The notes under the pieces were generated by a model. The model had not been told where the DNA came from. It saw only the letters and a list, made by a program, of their open reading frames with translations, and did no database searches. The position numbers were made by a program, and so were the translations under genes. From positions 1 through 64,000 of the forward strand of contig CANJKZ010001037.1 of NCBI GenBank assembly GCA_947471745.1: a stretch of 64,000 nt of DNA, written 5' to 3'. Shown here in pieces: positions 9,088-20,289 of the stretch; position 1 is the stretch's first letter; each line of letters begins with the position of its first letter. The stretch comes from Closterium sp. Naga37s-1 (Eukaryota; Streptophyta; Zygnematophyceae; Desmidiales; Closteriaceae).

Positions 9088-12000
9088 GTATGGCATTGGG
9101 TGCTTGCTTTCTTTGATGAGTAGTTCATTTTGTTGACTCGAGATTCAACTCTGTTTGGGCTGGTGGGTGCGTGCCTGTCGGAACTGCTGATCAACTGGAA
9201 GCTCTACGACAACAGGGTATGGCATTGGGTGCTTGCTTTCTTTGATGAGTAGTTCATATTGTTGACTCGAGATTCAACTCTGTTTGGGCTGGTGGGTGCG
9301 TGCCTGTCGGAACTGCTGATCAACTGGAAGCTCTACGACAACAGGGTATGGCATTGGGTGCTTGCTTTCTTTGATGAGTAGTTCATTTTGTTGACTCGAG
9401 ATTCAACTCTGTTTGGGCTGGTGGGTGCGTGCCTGTCGGAACTGCTGATCAACTGGAAGCTCTACGACAACAGGGTATGGCATTGGGTGCTTGCTTTCTT
9501 TGATGAGTAGTTCATTTTGTTGACTCGAGATTCAACTCTGTTTGGGCTGGTGGGTGCATGCCTGTCGGAACTGCTGATCAACTGGAAGCTCTACGACAAC
9601 AGGGTATGGCATTGGGTGCTTGCTTTCTTTGATGAGTAGTTCATTTTGTTGACTCGAGATTCAACTCTGTTTGGGCTGGTGGGTGCGTGCCTGTCGGAAC
9701 TGCTGATCAACTGGAAGCTCTACGACAACAGGGTATGGCATTGGGTGCTTGCTTTCTTTGATGAGTAGTTCATTTTGTTGACTCGAGATTCAACTCTGTT
9801 TGGGCTGGTGGGTGCGTGCCTGTCGGAACTGCTGATCAACTGGAAGCTCTACGAGAACAGGGTATGGCATTGGGTGCTTGCTTTCTTTGATGAGTAGTTC
9901 ATTTTGTTGACTCGAGATTCAACTCTGTTTGGGCTGGTGGGTGCATGCCTGTCGGAACTGCTGATCAACTGGAAGCTCTACGACAACAGGGTATGGCATT
10001 GGGTGCTTGCTTTCTTTGATGAGTAGTTCATTTTGTTGACTCGAGATTCAACTCTGTTTGGGCTGGTGGGTGCGTGCCTGTCGGAACTTCTGATCAACTG
10101 GAAGCTCTACGAGAACAGGGTATGGCATTGGGTGCTTGCTTTCTTTGATGAGTAGTTCATTTTGTTGACTCGAGATTCAACTCTGTTTGGGCTGGTGGGT
10201 GCGTGCCTGTCGGAACTGCTGATCAACTGGAAGCTCTACGACAACAGGGTATGGCATTGGGTGCTTGCTTTCTTTGATGAGTAGTTCATTTTGTTGACTC
10301 GAGATTCAACTCTGTTTGGGCTGGTGGGTGCGTGCCTGTCGGAACTGCTGATCAACTGGAAGCTCTACGACAACAGGGTATGGCATTGGGTGCTTGCTTT
10401 CTTTGATGAGTAGTTCATTTTGTTGACTCGAGATTCAACTCTGTTTGGGCTGGTGGGTGCGTGCCTGTCGGAACTGCTGATCAACTGGAAGCTCTACGAG
10501 AACAGGGTATGGCATTGGGTGCTTGCTTTCTTTGATGAGTAGTTCATTTTGTTGACTCGAGATTCAACTCTGTTTGGGCTGGTGGGTGCATGCCTGTCGG
10601 GAACTGCTGATCAACTGGAAGCTCTACGACAACAGGGTATGGCATTGGGTGCTTGCTTTCTTTGATGAGTAGTTCATTTTGTTGACTCGAGATTCAACTC
10701 TGTTTGGGCTGGTGGGTGCGTGCCTGTCGGAACTGCTGATCAACTGGAAGCTCTACGACAACAGGGTATGGCATTGGGTGCTTGCTTTCTTTGATGAGTA
10801 GTTTCATTTTGTTGACTCGAGATTCAACTCTGTTTGGGGCTGGTGGGTGCGTGCCTGTTCGGAACTGCTGATCAACTGGAAGCTCTACGACAACAGGGTA
10901 TGGCATTGGGTGCTTGCTTTCTTTGATGAGTAGTTCATTTTGTTGACTCGAGATTTCAACTCTGTTTGGGGCTGGTGGGTGCGTGCCTGTCGGAACTGCT
11001 GATCAACTGGAAGCTCTACGACAACAGGGTATGGCATTGGGTGCTTGCTTTCTTTGATGAGTAGTTCATTTTGTTGACTCGAGATTCAACTCTGTTTGGG
11101 CTGGTGGGTGCGTGCCTGTCGGAACTGCTGATCAACTGGAAGCTCTACGAGAACAGGGTATATGGCATTGGGTGCTTGCTTTCTTTGATGAGTAGTTCAT
11201 TTTGTTGACTCGAGATTCAACTCTGTTTGGGCTGGTGGGTGCATGCCTGTCGGAACTGCTGATCAACTGGAAGCTCTACGACAACAGGGTATGGCATTGG
11301 GTGCTTGCTTTCTTTGATGAGTAGTTCATTTTGTTGACTTCGAGATTCAACTCTGTTTGGGCTGGTGGGTGCGTGCCTGTCGGAACTGCTGATCAACTGG
11401 AAGCTCTACGACAACAGGGTATGGCATTGGGTGCTTGCTTTCTTTGATGAGTAGTTCATTTTGTTGACTCGAGATTCAACTCTGTTTTGGGCTGGTGGGT
11501 GCGTGCCTGTCGGAACTGCTGATCAACTGGAAGCTCTACGACACAGGGTATGGCATTGGGTGCTTGCTTGTCTTTGATGAGTAGTTCATTTTGTTGACTC
11601 GAGATTCAACTCTGTTTGGGCTGGTGGGTGCGTGCCTGTCGGAACTGCTGATCAACTGGAAGCTCTACGAGAACAGGGTATGGCATGGGTGCTTGCTTTC
11701 TTTGATGAGTAGTTCATTTTGTTGACTCGAGATTCAACTCTGTTTGGGCTGGGTGGGGTGCGTGCCTGTCGGAACTTGCTGATCAACTGGAAGCTCTACG
11801 ACAACAGGGTATGGCATTGGGTGCTTGCTTTCTTTGATGAGTAGTTCATTTTGTTGACTCGAGATTCAACTCTGTTTGGGCTGGTGGGTGCGTGCCTGTC
11901 GGAACTGCTGATCAACTGGAAGCTCTACGACAACAGGGGTATGGCATTGGGTGCTTGCTTTCTTTGATGAGTAGTTCATTTTGTTGACTCGAGATCAACT

Positions 12001-15000
12001 CTGTTTGGGCTGGTGGGTGCGTGCCTGTCGGAACTGCTGATCAACTGGAAGCTCTACGAGAACAGGGTATGGCATTGGGTGCTTGCTTTCTTTGATGAGT
12101 AGTTCATTTTGTTGACCTCGAGATTCAACTCTGTTTGGGCTGGTGGGTGCATGCCTGTCGGAACTGCTGATCAACTGGAAGCTCTACGACAACAGGGTAT
12201 GGCATTGGGTGCTTGCTTTCTTTGATGAGTAGTTCATTTTGTTGACTCGAGATTCAACTCTGTTTGGGCTGGTGGGTGCGTGCCTGTCGGAACTGCTGAT
12301 CAACTGGAAGCTCTACGACAACAGGGTATGGCATTGGGTGCTTGCTTTCTTTGATGAGTAGTTCATTTGTTGACTCGAGATTCAACTCTGTTTGGGCTGG
12401 TGGGTGCGTGCCTGTCGGAACTGCTGATCAACTGGAAGCTCTACGACAACAGGGTATGGCATTGGGTGCTTGCTTTCTTTGATGAGTAGTTCATTTTGTT
12501 GACTCGAGATTCAACTCTGTTTGGGCTGGTGGGTGCGTGCCTGTCGGAACTGCTGATCAACTGGAAGCTCTACGAGAACAGGGTATGGCATTGGGTGCTG
12601 CTTTCTTTGATGAGTAGTTCATTTTGTTGACTCGAGATTCAACTCTGTTTGGGCTGGTGGGTGCGTGCCTGTCGGAACTGCTGATCAACTGGAAGCTCTA
12701 CGACAACAGGGTATGGCATTGGGTGCTTGCTTTCTTTGATGAGTAGTTCATTTTGTTGACTCGAGATTCAACTCTGTTTGGGCTGGTGGGTGCGTGCCTG
12801 TCGGAACTGCTGATCAACTGGAAGCTCTACGACAACAGCGTATGGCATTGGGTGCTTGCTTTCTTTGATGAGTAGTTCATTTTGTTGACTCGAGATTCAA
12901 CTCTGTTTGGGCTGGTGGGTGCGTGCCTGTCGGAACTGCTGATCAACTGGAAGCTCTACGACAACAGCGTATGGCATTGGGTGCTTGCTTTCTTTGATGA
13001 GTAGTTCATTTTGTTGACTCGAGATTCAACTCTGTTTGGGCTGGTGGGTGCGTGCCTGTCGGAACTGCTGATCAACTGGAAGCTCTACGACAACAGCGTA
13101 TGGCATTGGGTGCTTGCTTTCTTTGATGAGTAGTTCATTTTGTTGACTCGAGATTCAACTCTGTTTGGGCTGGTGGGTGCGTGCCTGTTGGAACTTCTGA
13201 TCAACTGGAAGCTCTACGAGAACAGGGTATGGCATTGGGTGCTTGCTTTTCTTTTGATGAGTAGTTCATTTTGTTGACTCGAGATTCAACTCTGTTGGGC
13301 TGGTGGGTGCGTGCCTGTCGGAACTTGCTGATCAACAGGAAGCTCTACGACAACAGGGTATGGCATTGGGTGCTTGCTTTCTTTGATGAGTAGTTCATTT
13401 TGTTGACTCGAGATTCAACTCTGTTTGGGCTGGTGGGTGCGTGCCTGTCGGAACTGCTGATCAACTGGACGCTCTACGACAACAGGGTATGGCATTGGGT
13501 GCTTGCTTTCTTTGATGAGTAGTTCATTTTGTTGACTCGAGATTCAACTCTGTTTGGGCTGGTGGGTGCGTGCCTGTCGGAACTGCTGATCAACTGGAAG
13601 CTCTACGAGAACAGGGTATGGCATTGGGTGCTTGCTTTCTTTGATGAGTAGTTCATTTTGTTGACTCGAGATTCAACTCTGTTTGGGCTGGTGGGTGCGT
13701 GCCTGTCGGAACTGCTGATCAACTGGAAGCTCTACGAGAACAGGGTATGGCATTGGGTGCTTGCTTTCTTTGATGAGTAGTTCATTTTGTTGACTCGAGA
13801 TTCAACTCTGTTTGGGCTGGTGGGTGCGTGCCTGTCGGAACTGCTGATCAACTGGAAGCTCTACGACAACAGGGTATGCATTGGGTGCTTGCTTTCTTTG
13901 ATGAGGTAGTTCATTTTGTTGACTCGAGATTCAACTCTGTTTGGGCTGGTGGGTGCGTGCCTGTCGGAACTGCTGATCAACTGGAAGCTCTACGACAACA
14001 GGGTATGGCATTGGGTGCTTGCTTTCTTTGATGAGTAGTTCATTTTGTTGACTCGAGATTCAACTCTGTTTTGGGCTGGTGGGTGCGTGCCTGTCGGAAC
14101 TGCTGATCAACTGGAAGCTCTACGACAACAGGGTATGGCATTGGGTGCTTGCTTTCTTTGATGAGTAGTTCATTTTGTTGACTCGAGATTCAACTCTGTT
14201 TGGGCTGGTGGGTGCGTGCCTGTCGGAACTGCTGATCAACTGGAAGCTCTACGAGAACAGGGTATGGCATTGGGTGCTTGCTTTCTTTGATGAGTAGTTC
14301 ATTTTGTTGACTCGAGATTCAACTCTGTTTGGGCTGGTGGGTGCATGCCTGTCGGAACTGCTGATCAACTGGAAGCTCTACGACAACAGGGTATGGCATT
14401 GGGTGCTTGCTTTCTTTGATGAGTAGTTCATTTTGTTGACTCGAGATTCAACTCTGTTTGGGCTGGTGGGTGCGTGCCTGTCGGAACTGCTGATCAACTG
14501 GAAGCTCTACGACAACAGGGTATGGCATTGGGTGCTTGCTTTCTTTGATGAGTAGTTCATTTTGTTGACTCGAGATTCAACTCTGTTTGGGCTGGTGGGT
14601 GCGTGCCTGTCGGAACTGCTGATCAACTGAAGCTCTACGACAACAGGGTATGGCATTGGGTGCTTGCTTTCTTTGATGAGTAGTTCATTTTGTTGACTCG
14701 AGATTCAACTCTGTTTGGGCTGGTGGGTGCGTGCCTGTCGGAACTGCTGATCAACTGGAAGCTCTACGAGAACAGGGTATGGCATTGGGTGCTTGCTTTC
14801 TTTGATGAGTAGTTCATTTTGTTGACTCGAGATTCAACTCTGTTTGGGCTGGTGGGTGCGTGCCTGTCGGAACTGCTGATCAACTGGAAGCTCTACGACA
14901 ACAGGGTATGGCATTGGGTGCTTGCTTTCTTTGATGAGTAGTTCATTTTGTTGACTCGAGATTCAACTCTGTTTGGGCTGGTGGGTGCGTGCCTGTCGGA

Positions 15001-16750
15001 ACTGCTGATCAACTGGAAGCTCTACGACAACAGCGTATGGCATTGGGTGCTTGCTTTCTTTGATGAGTAGTTCATTTTGTTGACTCGAGATTCAACTCTG
15101 TTTGGGCTGGTGGGTGCGTGCCTGTCGGAACTGCTGATCAACTGGAAGCTCTACGAGAACAGGGTATGGCATTGGGTGCTTGCTTTCTTTGATGAGTAGT
15201 TCACTTTGTTGACTCGAGATTCAACTCTGTTTGGGCTGGTGGGTGCGTGCCTGTCGGAACTGCTGATCAACTGGAAGCTCTACGACAACAGGGTATGGCA
15301 TTGGGTGCTTGCTTTCTTTGATGAGTAGTTCATTTTGTTGACTCGAGATTCAACTCTGTTTGGGCTGGTGGGTTGCGTGCCTGTCGGAACTGCTGATCAA
15401 CTGGAAGCTCTACGACAACAGGGTATGGCATTGGGTGCTTGCTTTCTTTGATGAGTAGTTCATTTTGTTGACTCGAGATTCAACTCTGTTTGGGCTGGTG
15501 GGTGCGTGCCTGTCGGAACTGCTGATCAACTGGAAGCTCTACGACAACAGGGTATGGCATTGGGTGCTTGCTTTCTTTGATGAGTAGTTCATTTTGTTGA
15601 CTCGAGATTCAACTCTGTTTGGGCTGGTGGGTGCGTGCCTGTCGGAACTGCTGATCAACTGGAAGCTCTACGACAACAGGGTATGGCATTGGGTGCTTGC
15701 TTTCTTTGATGAGTAGTTCATTTTGTTGACTCGAGATTCAACTCTGTTTGGGCTGGTGGGTGCGTGCCTGTCGGAACTGCTGATCAACTGGAAGCTCTAC
15801 GACAACAGGGTATGGCATTGGGTGCTTGCTTTCTTTGATGAGTAGTTCATTTTGGTTGACTCGAGATTCAACTCTGTTTGGGCTGGTGGGTGCGTGCCTG
15901 TCGGAACTGCTGATCAACTGGAAGCTCTACGACAACAGGGTATGGCATTGGGTGCTTGCTTTCTTTGATGAGTAGTTCATTTTGTTGACTCGAGATTCAA
16001 CTCTGTTTGGGCTGGTGGGTGCGTGCCTGTCGGAACTGCTGATCAACTGGAAGCTCTACGACAACAGGGTATGGCATTGGGTGCTTGCTTTCTTTGATGA
16101 GTAGTTCATTTTGTTGACTCGAGATTCAACTCTGTTTGGGCTGGTGGGTGCGTGCCTGTCGAACTGCTGATCAACTGGAAGCTCTACGACAACAGGGTAT
16201 GGCATTGGGTGCTTGCTTTCTTTGATGAGTAGTTCATTTGGTTGACTCGAGATTCAACTCTGTTTGGGCTGGTGGGTGCGTGCCTGTCGGAACTGCTGAT
16301 CAACTGGAAGCTCTACGACAACAGGGTATGGCATTGGGTGCTTGCTTTCTTTGATGAGTAGTTCATTTTGTTGACTCGAGATTCAACTCTGTTTGGGCTG
16401 GTGGGTGCATGCCTGTCGGAACTGCTGATCAACTGGAAGCTCTACGACAACAGGGTATGGCATTGGGTGCTTGCTTTCTTTGATGAGTAGTTCATTTTGT
16501 TGACTCGAGATTCAACTCTGTTTGGGCTGGTGGTGCGTGCCTGTCGGAACTGCTGATCAACTGGAAGCTCTACGACAACAGGGTATGGCATTGGGTGCTT
16601 GCTTTCTTTGATGAGTAGTTCATTTTGTTGACTCGAGATCAACTCTGTTTGGGCTGGTGGGTGCGTGCCTGTCGGAACTGCTGATCAACTGGAAGCTCTA
16701 CGAGAACAGGGTATGGCATTGGGTGCTTGCTTTCTTTGATGAGTAGTTCA
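9088..16750 (+). repeat. 129-bp tandem array 1 derived from rhomboid exon 4 and its donor
   Basis: About 59 copies of a 129-bp unit. Each unit has 66 bp of intron start (gtatggcattgggtgcttgc onward) and 63 bp of exon 4 encoding FGLVGACLSELLINWKLYDNR, ending in the same donor AACAGG|GTATGG. The catalytic GASGA part of exon 4 is not included. In the exon frame the unit reads 43 codons with one TAG. Each unit carries one XhoI (CTCGAG) and one BclI (TGATCA) site. Recurrent variants are gcatgcc, gagaac, aacttctg, cagcgtatgg and ttcactttg. Units up to about 10590 are clean; from there on single-base indels are frequent. Confidence 0.97.
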
Positions 16751-16922
16751 TTTGTTTAGGCGAGCTGCACTCTAGAAAAAATCTTTGGCAAGTGATAGTC
16801 AGTAGTAAAAAGTTTGACCCTGTTAAAAACCAAGAATCTGAAAACCGAACTCTTATTCCACTATAGGATTAAAACGCGAACATGTTTCGGTCGACTGGGA
16901 CAGGCCCCAAGTCAAGCCTTCA
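16751..16922. repeat. Left inverted terminal repeat of element 1
   Basis: It begins tttgtttaggcgagctgcac and matches the reverse complement of 18226-18398 with a few substitutions. After the gtcaagccttca end the two sides diverge. Confidence 0.9.
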
Positions 16923-16930
16923 TCAGCGCA
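16870..16930 (-). ncRNA. Possible degenerate hammerhead ribozyme in the left terminal repeat
   Basis: On the minus strand CTGATGA (16926-16920) is followed by a roughly 30-nt segment able to fold back (GACT/AGTC and GGG/CCC pairs) and then GAAAC (16888-16884) and GTT. This is the order of a hammerhead core, and hammerheads are known in Penelope-like terminal repeats. The 10.1-11.1 pair looks wrong (A opposite C), stem I is not evident, and the right repeat has lost the CTGATGA box. Treat as a motif match only. Confidence 0.25.
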
Positions 16931-17147
16931 AGCAGAATGGAAGACAAGAGTGGGAACGAAGCCTTTAAGTAAGAACTACGTTTCGAGAAACCAAAATCTA
17001 GGCGCGTAACAACCGTGGCTGATATCTGGGCAGCCAATCCAAAGCACCCTGGAAAGAACCGAGGGGCTCGGGTCTTCATTCCTTGAGGCGTAACGTGGAA
17101 TTCTCATTCTTCGCCAACTGTAGCTTCGGGAGCCTCGCGCGAACAAG

Positions 17148-18267
17148 TTACTTTTGCAAGTTACACCCAGCTTTCCAAGCAACAAACATTCTCTCTGTAT
17201 AAAATCTGCGTGAAAGTAATCTAGTTTTGAGACGTTTCAAAACTACCCCTAGCCCGAGCCGAGCTGACACAGGTGTGTAGGTCGTCTTCAAGACTAGGGG
17301 TCCGCGTGTAGAGGGGAGAGAGGTGTGTCGCAAAAGCTGGTTCGCGAGAGTGTCGGCGAGGAGTGGTGCACGATGTGCGAATAGGACGCCCTTGAAGATC
17401 GGTCGAAGGAAAACAGGGGGGTAACCACGATCACGAAGGTGTTGGAAGAAGGCGTGTTCGTTGCTAGGAAAGTTGACACCGAGGTCGAGCGTAGCAGGTA
17501 ACGCTTCAGTTCGGCGCAGATGAAACTCTCCTTGCAGTGCCGTGGGTGGAAGGAGGAGAAGGGGAGATAGAGGTACCTATTCATCGGCTTCTGAAAAGTA
17601 CCGAAGTCTAGGATACCACGCTCAGTAAAACGTGGCCCTTTGTGGAGGACCATGTCCAGAAAGTCAACCGAACGATCCGAGATGTTCCACGTGATCCTGA
17701 TATTCGGATCCAAGCCGTTGAAGGTGCGCAGGTACTCCTCTAAATCTGACCGCGACCCTGGCCAAATGATAAGGCCATCATCGATGTAACGGACGTGGTA
17801 ACAAGGTGACACCCCGGTCCACCTCTCCTTTAACAGCTCATCGAGACGGCTCATGAAGAGTATGGCAAAACACACTTCTACAGGAGTTCCCATTGCAGTG
17901 CCCTGCACTTGATGAAACACTTCGCCGTCGAACTCTACGTAGGAGTTCCTCATGACCCAACCAGTAGAGCCATAAGCGGTTGAGATAGCTGCGTGTTGTC
18001 TCTCGTCAAAAAACTGCTAACTGCGTCAAGTCCTCGATCTATAGCTATGCTGGGGTAGAGCGAGGTCACGTCGTACGTCGCTAGGAGAATGTAAGGCGGA
18101 AAGGCTGTAGTCTGCAGCTTCGCTAGCAGTGAGAGAGAATCGCGCAGGTAGGTGGCTCGTTTTAGGACTAGCGGTCTTAGTTGCAAATCCAGCCAACGAC
18201 TCGCATTAGTAGTTACCCATGAGTGTGAAGGTTTGACTTGGGGGCCGTTCCCAGTCGACCGAAACAT
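17148..18267 (-). pseudogene. Penelope-like reverse transcriptase, frameshifted copy 1
   Basis: Same protein as the longer copy at 29034-30245 but broken: one T is missing near 17458, one C near 17968, and one G is added near 18241. The motif B segment (QGTAMGTPVEVCFA) and RYIDDGLII are readable in one piece (17294-17953), TYDVTSLYPS in another (17950-18267), and the C-terminus in a third (17148-17333). All three changes are single-base, two in or next to homopolymers, so sequencing error is as likely as decay. Confidence 0.8.
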
Positions 18268-18398
18268 GTTCGCGTTTTAATCCTTTAGTGGAATACGAGT
18301 TCGGTTTTCAGATTCTTGGTTTTTAACAGGGTCAAACTTTTTACTACTCACTATCACTTGCTAAAGATTTTTTCTAGAGTGCAGCTCGCCTAAACAAA
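18226..18398. repeat. Right inverted terminal repeat of element 1
   Basis: Reverse complement of the left repeat, ending cgcctaaacaaa. The reading frame of the reverse transcriptase runs into it, so the N-terminal part of the original protein is missing. Confidence 0.9.
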
Positions 18399-18501
18399 GC
18401 TTCTATGGCGGATGGTATGAAACTTGGGTTCAGTTACCAGGGTATAGAATCTCCATTGATTGGACTCGCCTACTTAACTTCTTTGCTCAGCGAGCTGTAT
18501 C

Positions 18502-18778
18502 CGCTGACTCACCCAGTGTATCTGCTGACTGACTCAGAGTACCTGCTGACTCACCCAGTGTATCTGCTGATTCACCCTGTGTATCTGCTGACTCACCCTG
18601 TGTATTGCTGATTCACCCTGTGTATCTGCTGACTCACCAAGTGTATCTGCTGATTCACCCTGTGTATCTGCTGACTCACCCTGTGTATCTGCTGACTCAC
18701 CCTGTGTATCTGCTGACTCACCTTGTGTATCTGCTGACTCACCCTGTGTATCTGCTGACCTCACCCAGTGTATCTAGT
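18502..18778. repeat. 21-bp PARG donor minisatellite, copy 2
   Basis: About 13 units. It has the gattcacc, caccaagtg and ccttgtg variants shared with units 3 and 4. An extra C (ctgacctcaccc) lies next to the exon 5 boundary. Confidence 0.9.
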
Positions 18779-19067
18779 GAACCGCTCGGGGCCCCACGAT
18801 CTCAATCGTCTCGTTGTTCTCCATGGCGGGCAGGAAAAGCATTCCCACGATGAGCTCCGGGCAGATGACGAAACGAATCTCCTCCTGCGCGCACCCCGAG
18901 CCGAGCGTGCCGCCGCCCACAAGGCATTGGCGAAGTCCACCTGCACACAGCCCGTGCCGTCGTCCTCTATTGTGCCGCGCTCGTGCACCTGAAGAGGGGG
19001 AGGCAGATGGGAGGAATGGGAGGAGCGTGTGAAGTGAAGATATGTGCTGCGGCGTTTCGTCGTCCAC

Positions 19068-19115
19068 CTACAGACAGCCCGTGCCGTCGTCCTCTATTGT
19101 GCCGCGCTCATGCAC
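19068..19115 (-). pseudogene. Partial copy of PARG exon 5 in intron 4, copy 2
   Basis: Same 48-bp exon-start duplicate as at 2743-2790, ending in an in-frame TAG. Confidence 0.8.
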
Positions 19116-20235
19116 CTGGTGGTGCATGGGCACCTGGTGGTGCATGGGGGGAGAGAGGGGGAAGGGGGGTGTGTTGGGAGGGAGGAACGGGTGGAAGAGG
19201 GGTAAGGGGGGAGGCCATGTGACAAAAAAAGAGCAGTGCATCAAGCAACAGGTGTGATATGATTGGAAGCACTGCACAAATGCCTTCTGTTTTTCCTCCC
19301 AAATATGCATCCTATCTCACTCACCCAAACCTGTCCCCCCACTCAACACACCTCTTATCTCCAAACATCCCCCTTCACCCAGCACGCCTCTCCCCCCAAC
19401 AACCCTCTCCCCTCCCCCCCCACAACGCCCTTCGCACTCACCACCAGGGCGCAGAGCGGAATCCGCCTTGTCCCCCAGAAGTCCGCGCCAGGGGGAGGGG
19501 GAAGCGTCCCCCAGCTCCCCCCGAAGCTCCTGGTGCTCCCTCCACTCCGCAACCCCCCTCCTTCCCCGCCCTTCCCCCACGACCCTCCCAGGCTCGGATC
19601 CGAGCCAGTTGTCGGACCTGAGCTTCGGTTGGAGCTGCTTTTCTGCATGGGCGAGCTTCGGGAACCACTGTGGTAACCACTACCGTAACCGTTCCCGTTA
19701 CCATTACCGTTACCGTTACCGTTACCGCCGCCGTTACCACTGCCCTTACTGCCGCCATTACCGCTACCCGTGCCGCCCACCCTGCCCACCACTCCCACCG
19801 CTTCCGGGCGGCGAACTACCTCCGCCTTGTCTCATGGTCCCACTTCCCCGCCCTCCACCCTCCCCTGCCTCCCCACCCCAACCCAATACATCCTGCTGCT
19901 GCTGCTGCTGCTGTTGCTTTAGGTGGCCTGGTGTGTCAGTACCGGGGGTGTTGAACGGGTGGAGGGTCGGCGGGGCGGCAGCAGCGGGTGTGACAGTGGC
20001 GGGTGTGACAGCAGTGAGCGGCAGCACCTTGCGCTCGTAGGAGACGGCGCCCTGAGGCATGGAGGAGACGACTCGGCGGAAGTAGTGCAGCAGGCAGCGC
20101 AGCTTCTCTTGTTGTTGCGGCGAGCCCTCGTATATGCCGCTGAGAGGTTCGGAAAGGACGGGAATGGGGAGGGGAACGATGGGATTCTGAGGCAATCAAT
20201 GCTCTGAGGCACGGGGAGAGGACGCGGCAGGATTG

Positions 20236-20289
20236 ATGCAGCAGGCAGCGCAGCTTCTCCTGCTGCTGCGGCGACTCCTCGTATATGCC
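20236..20289 (-). pseudogene. Partial copy of PARG exon 4 in intron 3, copy 2
   Basis: Same exon-start duplicate as at 3904-3957, before the true exon 4 start at 20139. Confidence 0.8.

Larger units (their letters stand above)
2108..18395. repeat. Segmental tandem unit 1
   Basis: First of four head-to-tail copies. It contains PARG intron 5 and exons 5-1 (minus), the divergent intergenic region, rhomboid exons 1-4 (plus), 129-bp array 1 and Penelope-like element 1. Its left end is where homology to units 2-4 begins, at the sequence ggatggtatgaaacttggg. Left of that point unit 1 is unique, and in the other units it is retroelement sequence. Gene portions of the units are nearly identical, so duplication, gene conversion or assembly is recent. 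Confidence 0.9.
16751..18398 (-). mobile_element. Penelope-like retroelement 1, truncated, with inverted terminal repeats
   Basis: A 1.65-kb insert separates the end of array 1 from the PARG part of unit 2. Its ends are inverted repeats of about 172 bp, and between them is a minus-strand reverse transcriptase of Penelope type. Penelope-like elements are known for terminal repeats in direct or inverted order and for 5' truncation. No GIY-YIG endonuclease is seen after the reverse transcriptase. I find no target-site duplication: the flanks are array sequence on the left and PARG-intron-side sequence on the right. Confidence 0.8.

Noticed and set aside
13828..14031. Short ORFs inside the 129-bp arrays (also on the minus strand near 10694, 16442, 25936 and 26644)
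   Set aside because: They arise where single-base indels join frames of the repeat; their ends follow indels, not gene signals.
16976..17185. 69-codon minus-strand ORF after the reverse transcriptase as a possible endonuclease
   Set aside because: No GIY-YIG, zinc-finger or other nuclease motif is visible, and it overlaps the reverse-transcriptase end in another frame.
16751..18398. DNA transposon, because of the inverted terminal repeats
   Set aside because: The only protein is a reverse transcriptase with Penelope-type motifs; inverted terminal repeats are known for that group. No transposase is seen.
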